Shown: positions 41,117 to 51,600 of the stretch, in pieces | How the letters are laid out: each line of letters starts with the position of its first letter | Position numbering within the stretch: the stretch's first letter is position 1 | Source: Auriscalpium vulgare | Lineage: Eukaryota; Basidiomycota; Agaricomycetes; Russulales; Auriscalpiaceae | Reading direction: 5' to 3' | Assembly (NCBI GenBank): GCA_019915015.1 | Contig: JAHBBC010000002.1 | Coordinates: 2,976,001-3,040,000, forward strand | DNA: 64,000 nt | Notes under the pieces: model-generated | Told to the model about the DNA's origin: nothing | Databases searched by the model: none | Seen by the model: only the letters and a program-made list of their open reading frames with translations | Position numbers and translations under genes: made by a program

Positions 41117-44100
41117 ATGGACAAGCTTGAGGTGCACGCCATCTTGACAGCAGACGCGGGCCACGTCGCCCTCCAGTTACCCGCAGGCGTCACGGTGCAA
41201 AATGCCGCCGTCAGCCTTGGCGAAGCGATCCGCACCAAGCTCGAGACGTCCGATACACCGTTCCCCATGTCCCCCGAGGTCATCGCAAAGTACTTTGGCA
41301 GCGAGCTGCAAGTTTACCAGCGTACGTCCAAGGGTTGAGGATATGTGTAAATGCTGACCTCAGAGGGCAGGCGTCTGCTCGGCGTCGCCGGCCGATAATC
41401 CCACGCTCTCGTCGTTCGCGCCGCCCGCCAACGTGTCTCCCCACTACCTCATCGTCTTCAACATGAACGCGCCTCAGAGTGACGGCAACCAGACGCTGTT
41501 AAACGAGACCTTTCTCGCACAGCTTCAGGCTCTCTCCGCCTCCAATGCCAAGGTGCCCATCGCCGGCGAGGCGGCCGCTGGCACCGCCGCCGCCAGCAAG
41601 CCTGGTGCGTATGCCCGTGCACCGTGGTCTGCGTCCATGCTCATGCACCTCGCAGCAAGGAAGAAGAAGAGCAAGAAAGGCCGCGCCACGCCGCAGTCTG
41701 GCGCGGTGACGCCAGTGACGCCTCTTACGCCGGTGTCGCAGAGCGACGTCTTGCCGAGCGCACCAGTGTCACCGGGCCCATCGTCCCCGCCGCAGGACGA
41801 TATGGTTAGAAGGGTGAGCGATATATCTGCTGCGTGTTTTGTCAGACCACTGAGACTTGACAGCTCGAAGCTCGATTTGAGAAATTCCAAGCAGAGGTCT
41901 GTCGTTGCTCCTCGAACGATTGCCTTCGATTCACCACAAAGCCATCCGGTAGCAAGGGCGCAAGGTCTGTGCTTGGTATTGAGTGTTTGGCTATGACTCA
42001 CCTTGCATTTCTTTTGTAGGTCGACGAGCTCGAGACGAAGGTATGTTCCCTGGAATGCGTATGCTTGACTATCATTTACCACGAAGCGTTTTCCCGTAGA
42101 ACGATGCGCTCCAGACGAAGGTCTGTTCCCCGCCTTGCGAACGTATACGCTTGGCTTATGACTAACCTTGAAACTTTTTCGTAGATCGACGCGCTCGAGG
42201 AGAAGGTTCGTCGTTTTGCTTGATTCGTTAGTTGGTCGCGACTAAAGGCCTGGCAGAGTGACCGAGATAGGCGGGCTGTACGTCGCTCGCTTTCTGAGTT
42301 TGGCTACGACTCACGTTGGATTTCTTTCGTAGATCGACGCGCTCAAGACGAAGGTATGTTCCCTGGAATGCGTATGCTTGACTATTATGTTCTGGCTTTT
42401 TGAGTGTTTGGCTACGACTCACGTTGAATTTCTCTTGTAGATCGACGAGCTCAAGACGAAGGTATGTTCCCTGGAATGCGTATGCTGGGCTATCACTGAC
42501 CACAATGCCATCTGGTAGCACGGGCTTGAGGTCTGCCCTTGCTTTTTGAGTATTTGGCTACGGCTCACGTTGGATTTCTTTTGTAGATCGACGCGCTCAA
42601 GACGAAGGTATGTTCCCTGGAATGCGTATGCTTGACTATTATGTTCTGGCTTCTTGAGTGTTTGGCTACAACTCACGTTGAATTTCTCTTGTAGATCGAC
42701 GAGCTCAAGACGAAGGTATGTTCCCTGGAATGCGTATGCTGGGCTATCATTGACCACAATGCCATCCGGTAGCACGGGCTTCAGGTCTGCCCTTGCTTTT
42801 TGAGTATTTGGCTATGACTCACCTTGGTTTTCTCTTGTAGATCGACGAGCTCAAGACGAAGGTATGTTCCCTGGAATGTGTATGCTGGGCTATCATTGAC
42901 CACAATGCCATCCGGTAGCACGGGCTTGAGGTCTGCCCTTGCTTTTTGAGTATTTGGCTATGACTCACCTTGGTTTTCTCTTGTAGATCGACGAGCTCAA
43001 GACGAAGGTATGTTCCCCGCCTTGCGAACATATACGCATGGCTTATGACTAACCTTGAAACTTTTTCGTAGATCGACGCGGTCGAGGAGAAGGTTCGTCG
43101 TTTTGCTTGATTCGTTAGTTGGTCGCGACTAAAGGCCTGGCAGAGTGACCGAGATGGGCGGGCTGTACGTCGCTCGCTTTTTGAATACTTGCCTTCGATT
43201 CACCGGGAGTTATCTGACAGAACGCAAAGGAGGTTCGTCGTCGTGTCTTTCGAATGGTTGAGTGCTCGGCTGGTGCTAATGACGCGTCTCGCCTTCTTGG
43301 ATAGGTGTGTTGCTGTGGGTGAGAAGAGCGGAAGGAATGAGGATTGTCGACCCAGGAGGAAATTCAATGATTAACTTGAGCTCCCATAGAATTATGTGGC
43401 CGCCCTTGGTGGGGTCAAAGTCCCCCAGCGCGGTGATAGCGCACCACCCGTAGGGCACATTCTTGGAATCCCGATGAGGTACGGTCTGTGCTCGAGGGCC
43501 CAAGTTGAAAGTAGCCACAGGAAACACGCTTCGCCTGAACGGTTTGTGGAGGAGTGGGTTGCGGGCCTGCACGTCTGTTACGACTCCATCGAGATGCTCG
43601 AAGAGCCGTGGCCCATGCAAGGACGTTGCGCCTAGCGTATCGCAAAATGTGAGTAAGAGGAGTGGTCGAAAGGAAAGGCGACGCACTGCTCTGGAAGCCT
43701 GCAATCCGGCCCACCCCTTCAACGAGCATTTGGTAGCTCTCCCATTTGCACTCGGTCATAGAGCAGCTAAGGGAGAGAAACTTGGAGGTGCGTTGAAGTT
43801 TAGCAATATCATGTTTTTTTATATCTCACTTCTCGCATAGAGTATCGTCAAGGAGCACAAGCTCGATCGACGCGCTCTAGTTGACAAAGCGTCCCGAATC
43901 CTTTTCAACACACACCAAATCAGCATCGAAGACGTCAAGTTTAAAACATTCCAGATGTTCCTTGAAGACGCACACAGCAGGCTATCAGCCGACGAGCAGC
44001 AGCTGCTAACCGCCAACCGAGAGCTGCGCACGGTTTATTCCAACTGGCGATCGTCCGTGCGCGGCGAAGGGAATGACGCAGCGCATACGGCAGACGCCAA

Positions 44101-44236
44101 GAGGATGAATGATGCTGTGACTGCAATGGCGGAAGGTGATGACCGAACGGCGATGGAGAACATCCACAAGTTCTGCCAGGGCGACTACCCTACCCTGGTG
44201 CGTGACATTGATTCCGTCCTGCGGACTGATTTCTGA
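41117..44236 (+). CDS. Coiled-coil protein built from tandem heptad microexons
   Basis: Normal exons 41117-41321, 41371-41604, 41656-41813 and 41864-41896, then 17 microexons, then a last exon 43841-44236 (about 445 residues). Microexons of 21 nt encode seven residues: 42020-42040, 42100-42120, 42185-42205, 42257-42277, 42333-42353, 42441-42461, 42587-42607, 42695-42715, 42841-42861, 42987-43007, 43072-43092, 43144-43164. Those of 12 nt encode four: 41953-41964, 42519-42530, 42773-42784, 42919-42930, 43221-43232. All are phase 0, mostly between 51-64-nt introns with proper ends; two introns are 87 nt. Typical heptads: IDELKTK, IDALKTK; tetrads HGLE, HGLQ. The N-terminus (MDKLEVHAILTADAG) and C-terminus are not recognised. 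Confidence 0.75.
42020..43092 (+). repeat. Tandem array of microexon-intron units
   Basis: Units of about 146 bp (21-nt exon, 57-nt intron, 12-nt exon, about 56-nt intron) or about 108 bp (21-nt exon plus a fused 87-nt intron). Introns are almost identical between units: GTATGTTCCCTGGAATGCGT after each heptad exon, CACCTTGGTTTTCTCTTGTAG-like ends before the next. The flanking pair of exons (IDALEEK with SDRDRRA; IDAVEEK with SDRDGRA) is also duplicated about 890 bp apart. Confidence 0.92.
43276..43800 (-). pseudogene. 2OG-Fe(II) oxygenase-like (TET/JBP-type) gene fragment inside an intron
   Basis: Lies antisense in the last intron of the microexon gene. Two exons joined by a 55-nt intron read RIAGFQSSATSLHGPRLFEH..., then SVFPVATFNLGPRAQTVPHR, D, GWCAITALGDFDPTKGGHII, EFPPGSTILIPSALLTHSNT and GETRH, followed by a stop. 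It keeps an HxD (HRD) and a distal histidine (THSN) as in 2OG dioxygenases, but ends before the usual SFTQY...GG.FRW tail and lacks the N-terminus. I recognise the family from very abundant Agaricomycete proteins. Assignment to the TET/JBP class is likely but not proven. Confidence 0.7.
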
Positions 44237-44439
44237 CGGTGTCCTTGCACTTCTAGGAATTCGCGCCTTCGGCATGATACCTACGTCGTGCGATTGAGTT
44301 CGGCCTTGTGCTACACGCTTTTCTAGTCCTTTTTGCTTTGTTGTCGATGCTTTTTTTACACGTTGTACAAATACAGATTTTCTGGTGACCGGTTACCCAT
44401 TTCAGTGTGATCCAACCTCAGCGCGAGCCACGAATCACC

Positions 44440-44731
44440 AGCACCACCTGCAGTGCTCGAGCACGTTAATTTATCGTCCTGATGGCAGCCCACCACCCTC
44501 CAGCTCCCCTCCAGCACGGAGTTCCGCGCGGGCGCGGGCACCGCGAGGCACCGCAGCAGCCTGTCCACGACGATTCTCCTTGGCCAAAGAGAGCTCGAGC
44601 GTTCGGGCATTGACAACGCGCACGGAGAGCGCAGGAAGTACACGCGAGGTGTGCTTCAGCGCGGCGCAGAACAGGGGCACCGCGTCGCCTTTGACCGAGC
44701 CGTTTGAAGGAACGGGTTGTTGACCGCGCAT
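44440..44731 (-). pseudogene. F-box/LRR C-terminal fragment
   Basis: Reads VKGDAVPLFCAALKHTSRVL, LPALSVRVVNARTLELSLAK, then changes frame into CLAVPAPARN and RVVGCHQDD, matching the end of the F-box paralogues. Inverted duplicate of 63505-63780. The F-box itself is absent. Confidence 0.75.
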
Positions 44732-44744
44732 CCGGGAACAGGAA

Positions 44745-45935
<1,191 letters not shown>

Positions 45936-46577
45936 CACTGTTCGCGCAAAGTTTGTCCTCTCCGTCTTGCGCTCATCGGCGTTTGGGCGGAGACGTAACT
46001 ATGGGCAGTAAGTCAGCTTCTGGGCTTCAGGTCTGCAATCGGCGTTGGCATCGGGCATTTGGCGAGCACGATAGAGTTGGGCGGAACACGCAAAGCATGT
46101 CTTGGAGAGGGACATAAACAATCCCCGGTTGCTCACCTTGACATGTCCGCACCTACACAATCGACTCGGCCCATCCCCCATCCCCCATCCCTACTCTACG
46201 GGCTCTTGCGCAAAGGTCCGATGTACCGCTGGAGTGTCTGCTGAGCCCACCGTGAATGGAACTGGATGGACTAGAGGAGGTCCGTGTGCTGTGAACGACG
46301 TCCGCTGGGTCCATCGCGGCGCATCATTTGATCATGTTCGAGAGGAAGACCTGAGATTCAGACCCGCCAGCGGCCAGTGCGTCGAGAGTGCATCGTGCTG
46401 GGAAAATGGAGGTGAGAAGAAAGAGCAGAAGCGAAGGTGGCCGAGCTGCGCCCGCGCCGCCACGACTTCAACAGGCTTTGTACGAGGGTACAAGAAATAT
46501 TCGAGAGACATTGATGTGCGACAAAGTGGATGACACTCTTCCTGAGTTACACGCCCGCGCGCTCTTTATTATAAATG
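45936..46577. other. Gap with no recognisable gene
   Basis: Short ORFs only. It separates the mosaic pseudogene from the 3' end of the next F-box gene. No repeat match noticed. Confidence 0.4.
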
Positions 46578-48092
46578 CTAAATATCACAAACTGCCTCCG
46601 AGTAATCGCCATCCTTCGCCGTCCAGCGCCACCGAATCACCAGCCCTGGCACCGCTTCCTGCAATGCGCGAACACACGCCTCGTCCTCACTGCACCCCAC
46701 GACCTCCAGCTCCTCTAGCACATTCCCGGCGCGCGCCCGTGCCGCGAGGCACGGCAGCAACTTGTCCACGAGGATCTCTTTGGCCAAACCGATCTCGAGC
46801 GTTCGGAGATTAACAACGAGCAAGGAGAGCGCAGGCATGATGCCAGGCGCGCGCTTGAGCGCGGTGCAGAGCCAGGGCACCGCGCCGCCTTTGACCGTTA
46901 GGTGGCGCAGCCCGGGCGCGCTCTTCACGGCCTCAAACAACGTCGTGTCGGACAGATCGCCCCCGACGGCCAGCACCTCCAGATGCGCTGACGCTAGAGA
47001 CGTCAGCAGGGGCGGCACGTCTCCCAAATCCTCGAACCGAACCACCAGCGTGGGTACACCGTCCGTATCGCCGTTGCGCCATGCGCCCACCTCCGCATAG
47101 CGCTGCAATCGGCGCAGTTTCCTGTCCACCACCACCAGCTTGACATCGACATGCGAGATGGCGGCCGCCTGGGGCGCGAGGTATGTCATCATCGCAGGGT
47201 AGAGCGTTGGGAGTTCGTACTCGCCCCATTCCACAATGCAACGGACACGAATGCCAGCAGGGGTTCTGAGGCGCTCGAGAATGAGCAACGCCTGCTGGAC
47301 GGGGGTACGGAGGGTGAGGTAGCGCAGCACCGGCAGCGGCGTGATCGGCACCTCGCCAATGTCCTTCGTCGTTACTCTTGGCTGCAGCGCCAGCCGTTCC
47401 AGCGCGTGCATCCTGCCCAGCGCGGCAAACAGGGAAGCGAGCACTGCGCCAGACACGGTTCGCTCGTGCATCTTGATATTGACCGAGACGAGCTGTGGAA
47501 GCAGCAGCTGCGTCCATGAGAACGCTGTGTATGCGGTCACGGACAGATGCCGCAGCTCCGGCAGGCCTGCTGCGCCGCCGAACAGGCCTTCAGGGAGGGG
47601 GGGAGGGTCTCTTCTTTGGGGAATGCAGATACCGAGGGTGTGAAGGAGCGGTGCGGGTGTGCAGAGTGCACGGAGGCAATGGGGGTAGGTTTGCAGGTCC
47701 AGGATGGCACACGTTCGCGCGAGATTTGCGCCGATGAATTCGGTATTGGGGTGCAGCCCGGAGCGGGCGGGATAGCAAGCGTTGCAACTAGTCACCGTAA
47801 GCGGCACGTTTTGAGCGCGGGAAAGAGATTCGGCGGCCAAGAAGTCACCCAGCACGGATGGGAGCGCGATGGCGGAAGCCCAGAGAGTGGGCTCATTGAC
47901 GGCGATGCTCCGCCATCTCTGGCACACGTAGGTGACATTCAACCATCCAAGGCCAATCTCGGTACCTGAAGATTCTCTTGTTGGCCCAGGTCGATCGATT
48001 GAGGAGAGGACAGAGAAGACGAGGATGAGGATCTCGGGCGGTAGGCGGGCAACTGGGACAGCCTCACAAACGTGTGCATCGGCCCGGGGCAT
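46578..48092 (-). CDS. F-box/LRR-like protein, 504 aa
   Basis: Single coding exon from MPRADAHVCEAVPVARLPPE. F-box at residues about 13-75 (PPEILILVFSVLSSIDRPGP, VTYVCQRWRSIAVNEPTLW), body as in paralogues (LFGGAAGLPELRHLSVTAYT, LFAALGRMHALERLAL, LEELEVVGCSEDEACVRALQ), with a short extra C-terminal tail (KDGDYSEAVCDI). A 5' UTR intron (donor GTAAGTACT near 48150, acceptor GTAG just before the ATG) is positioned as in the other copies. Intact; likely SCF substrate receptor. Confidence 0.88.
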   Translation of the reverse strand: MPRADAHVCEAVPVARLPPEILILVFSVLSSIDRPGPTRESSGTEIGLGWLNVTYVCQRWRSIAVNEPTLWASAIALPSVLGDFLAAESLSRAQNVPLTVTSCNACYPARSGLHPNTEFIGANLARTCAILDLQTYPHCLRALCTPAPLLHTLGICIPQRRDPPPLPEGLFGGAAGLPELRHLSVTAYTAFSWTQLLLPQLVSVNIKMHERTVSGAVLASLFAALGRMHALERLALQPRVTTKDIGEVPITPLPVLRYLTLRTPVQQALLILERLRTPAGIRVRCIVEWGEYELPTLYPAMMTYLAPQAAAISHVDVKLVVVDRKLRRLQRYAEVGAWRNGDTDGVPTLVVRFEDLGDVPPLLTSLASAHLEVLAVGGDLSDTTLFEAVKSAPGLRHLTVKGGAVPWLCTALKRAPGIMPALSLLVVNLRTLEIGLAKEILVDKLLPCLAARARAGNVLEELEVVGCSEDEACVRALQEAVPGLVIRWRWTAKDGDYSEAVCDI

Positions 48093-48430
48093 TCTCTACG
48101 CGAACACTTGATGAGCTCGTACGAACACGAGCAAGCCGAGTACTTACAGGAGGTGTTGTCGCTACCGAGTGCGTCGAGAGAGCGTCGAGAGGTCCTGTAG
48201 TAATGGCACCCGGTACGGCGTAGGTGCCTGCAACCGTTAGTCCAGCCAACTTGATAGGCTCGCAAAAACTGCACCGTAGATGAAGGAAAGTTGGACAGAC
48301 AAGTACCCTAGCTGAGCGGGAGCGCACAGAAGAGGGAGGGTGGCTGGCGTTTCGGCCTCTCGGCCAGCTTGTGGCTCCGCGTGAATTTGCAGCCACCCAG
48401 TCACCCGCGTCACCTCACCAACTCACTGCA
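48093..48430. other. Upstream region of F-box gene, up to LINE insertion
   Basis: Holds the F-box gene's 5' UTR intron and probably its promoter. No gene. The LINE inserted at a pyrimidine-rich site at the far end. Confidence 0.5.
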
Positions 48431-48449
48431 ATTCCCTGCTTTCTTTTCT
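48431..48449. other. LINE target site duplication, 3'-side copy
   Basis: ATTCCCTGCTTTCTTTTCT, identical to 54939-54957. Followed by a run of T, which is the poly(A) tail on the minus strand. Confidence 0.9.
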
Positions 48450-48665
48450 TTTTTTTTTGGACAAGCGATATGGTTATTCAGGTGCTAACTACCCGTCGCC
48501 AAGTGCTACGGGGGTAAGAAGTATTACTATACCTATGGTAGAGCAATAGAATCTCCTATACCGTTAGTTCCTTCCAACCCGCTAAAGCAAACCCGAGGGT
48601 TTGTCCGAGGAAAAATGCATTTACACACGCTGTGTGGGACTCGGTACACCGCCCGCTCACATCCG

Positions 48666-51600
48666 TTAAATAGGGGGCCTGGGCGGGACAATACCCACTA
48701 AAACCTCTTTGGCTTTCGCCCATTCGAAGGGGAGGAATCTTTCGTCTTTCAGGGTTCCCTTCCAAGTGTCTTCCACGTTCTTGTAATTGCTCTCAGTTCG
48801 GATTATATTCCGTGCCGCAATCTGATCTATGACGAGCCTGTCATTGATGGCGCGATGCCATCTCTTCGTAATTGATGTGGCTGTGTGCGTGCGACCCCCG
48901 ATTTGCCTTTCGCACCGGAGCCGCCAGATAAGGTGTGCCGATTCTGATATGATAATTTTCAGAAGGCGCGTTGCGCCTGGGTCGCGTTTCCGCTCCTGTT
49001 CTTCTTCCTCTTCGTCTCTATCTCTGGTTCTTTGCTTGACTACCAGATTTCCGCATGCCAGTATTGTTCCTAAAGAGAGGTTGGGCCATGACTCCTCTCC
49101 ATGTGGCCATGGTTCTCTGGCCAGTTTCCATATTATGGTCCGCGGGTCGGACTCGCACTCAAAGAGTATGTGAGATAGCGATTCCTCTGGGTCGTCGCAT
49201 GCTTCACAGCGTGCTTTCTCATGGTCATTGATCCTTAACCAGAAGTCTCCCAGCTTGTAGCTATTGTGGTATGCTCGATATAGGAAGGTTCGTATTGGTT
49301 TCCGTATGTCTCGGTGCGTGATGCCCTTCCACAGTGTCGCGTTGGTTTCCTGATTGCCTGTGAAAGCTTCTAGCGCATCTCTCGCGAGATTCAGCTGCGT
49401 TTGCGGGCCTGATCTGTCGTCAGGGGTTACCCTTTCCCGTATTCCTTGGTACGCTATGGCTTGTGTCAGAGTGGCCAGCTTCGCGCCTGTGAGGTTCCAC
49501 TCTCTCTTGATGGTCACGTCGATCTCCGTTGGTGCGTCTTTCCTCGCTCCCCGGTCTGCGTATTCGTCTGCCCCGTCGTTCCCCGGGTCTCCGCTATGTC
49601 CTTTTATCCACTCGAACCACGTTGGCGCGGAGCGCCGTCTCAGTAGGTCTACTGCCTTCTTGAAGAGGTCTCTGTGTTCGATTCGAATCCACCCTCTATC
49701 CTCCCACGTTTGGAGGTGTTCTGTGAGTCCTTTCTTTACATACTCTGAGTCCGTTCTGAAGTGAATCGGTCTGAAATTGTCTACACGCAGCAACGCTAGA
49801 ATTACGGCTGCTAGTTCCCCTACTTGATTTGTCTTCGCGGTTCCGCCGATTCTGGCTGCCAGGTTCAGTGGGCTGTCCTCGGCAATCCATACGCCGCTTC
49901 CACATCGTGAGTTTAGTTTCCCATTGTTCATACATGAGCCATCGGTGTATATTACTAACGTGTCTTCCTGGTGGTTTAGGCCATTCTGGGGCCTCATCAG
50001 TCTTTGCGCGGGGATAGGTGCCGTCCCTTCGGGGTCTGTGAAAACCCGGAAACAGTCCGCTAGCGATTTCGACGCGGTTACCGTGGGGTTGAATAGGACG
50101 ACTCCCTTCTTGTTCGCCATTGCCCTTATGTTTTGGTCTCGCCGCCTTTTCGTGAGGGTCAATCCGTCCTTCGGCGAGGCAGCCCTCGGGTCTGACTTCT
50201 GGTTTAGTCTGCGCAGGATCTCTTGTGCCTCCATGGCGCATTTATGCGGGTTGTCACATCCCGCCCGGGCGTCCGTTTTGCATGGGGCGCATGCACACCG
50301 TGCCCTTGGGTAGTGCGGACGGCCTGGTCTATTTGGATCGAGTCTCTCCGCTATGGTCAAGTAGTCTCCGATCGTCCTGACTTTGTGGGTGTACATCAGG
50401 CACTGTGATCGTGCGGCTATCGGCTTGGGTTTGGTTGTGCCCAGGTGGTACCACGCCGGGAGTTGTTTTTTCAGCTCTTTCGTCATTTTGAGGACCGCAA
50501 ATTGTGCGTCATATGTTTTGGCCGCCAGCAGCATGTTCCTGATTTCTTTTGGCAGTTTCGTGTCTTCCTTCCTTCCTCTCAGCGGGGGATTCCAGCTCTG
50601 TAGGAATGTATTCAACAATGCCACCGAATGTATGTCGGGGAGGGTTCTGTTAATCAGTGCGTCTGTCAGGTAAGCCCATCTGGGGCGGCTCTCTGTGAGG
50701 TCCAGGTAGTCTTTGAGCCACATAAGCTCGATGGCGTCGTTCCTCGCTTTGATGTCGAGGAGGTCTATTCCTCCTTCTTCCTTGGGGCGGTACAGATGTT
50801 TCAGGTCAATTGGTGCGTTTCTGGTGTTTTCCGACCATATGAACTTCTTAATCATTTCCGTTAGGGACTTTTCTACGTTTTTCGGCATGCCTTGCGCTTT
50901 TGCCAGGAATTGGGAGCACCCTCCGGCAAACATCTGTACGACGTGTTTTTTGGCCATGATTGATGGGAAGGTCTGTTTCCATCTTGTCAGGTGTTCGTTT
51001 ATCTTGTCTAGGACGCGTCCCCAGGGAACCGTATCGTCTCCTCCGTTTCCAAGCCAAGCGCCAAGGTATCTGGCGACGTGGCCATCCTCCGTTATTCTGA
51101 TTTCCTCACCGATCTGTGCGTCGTCTTCGTTTATTTTCCTTGAGGAAATCACCTCTTTCCTGTACTCCTCGGAGCCTATCGGTATGATTTCTGTTTTCAT
51201 GATGTTGAATTTTGCGCCCGAGGCTGCACACCAGCGTGATAGGATTTCCGTTACATCTTCATATTTATCCTCATTTGACAGGTACAGCAGAGTGTCGTCT
51301 GCGAAGAGGTTTATTACCAGTTTGTCGACAAGGCCCGGGATTTCGAACCCTTTTATATTTGGCGCTTGTCGGAACATGCAGGCCAGGGGTTTGATTGCTA
51401 GATTGAACAGTAGGCACGATAGTGGGTCGCCCTGTCTTACCCCTCGAGTTATTCTTATATCGTCGCTGAAGTGACCGTTTATGTTTATTTTGGTGTTTGC
51501 GTTTTCGTACAGGGATTTCACCGTGGTGATAAAGATTTCAGGTAGGCCGAATTTCCTGAGAACTCGCCAAAGATAGTCGTGTTTTATTTTATCGTACGCC

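Noticed and set aside
42228..43031. Minus-strand ORFs with repeated AFQGTYLRLELVDL-type peptides
   Set aside because: Antisense reading of the microexon-intron array; splice signals and coiled-coil heptads are on the plus strand.
42020..43092. CRISPR-like array
   Set aside because: Regular repeats and spacers, but this is eukaryotic DNA and the repeats are exon-intron units with GT-AG ends.
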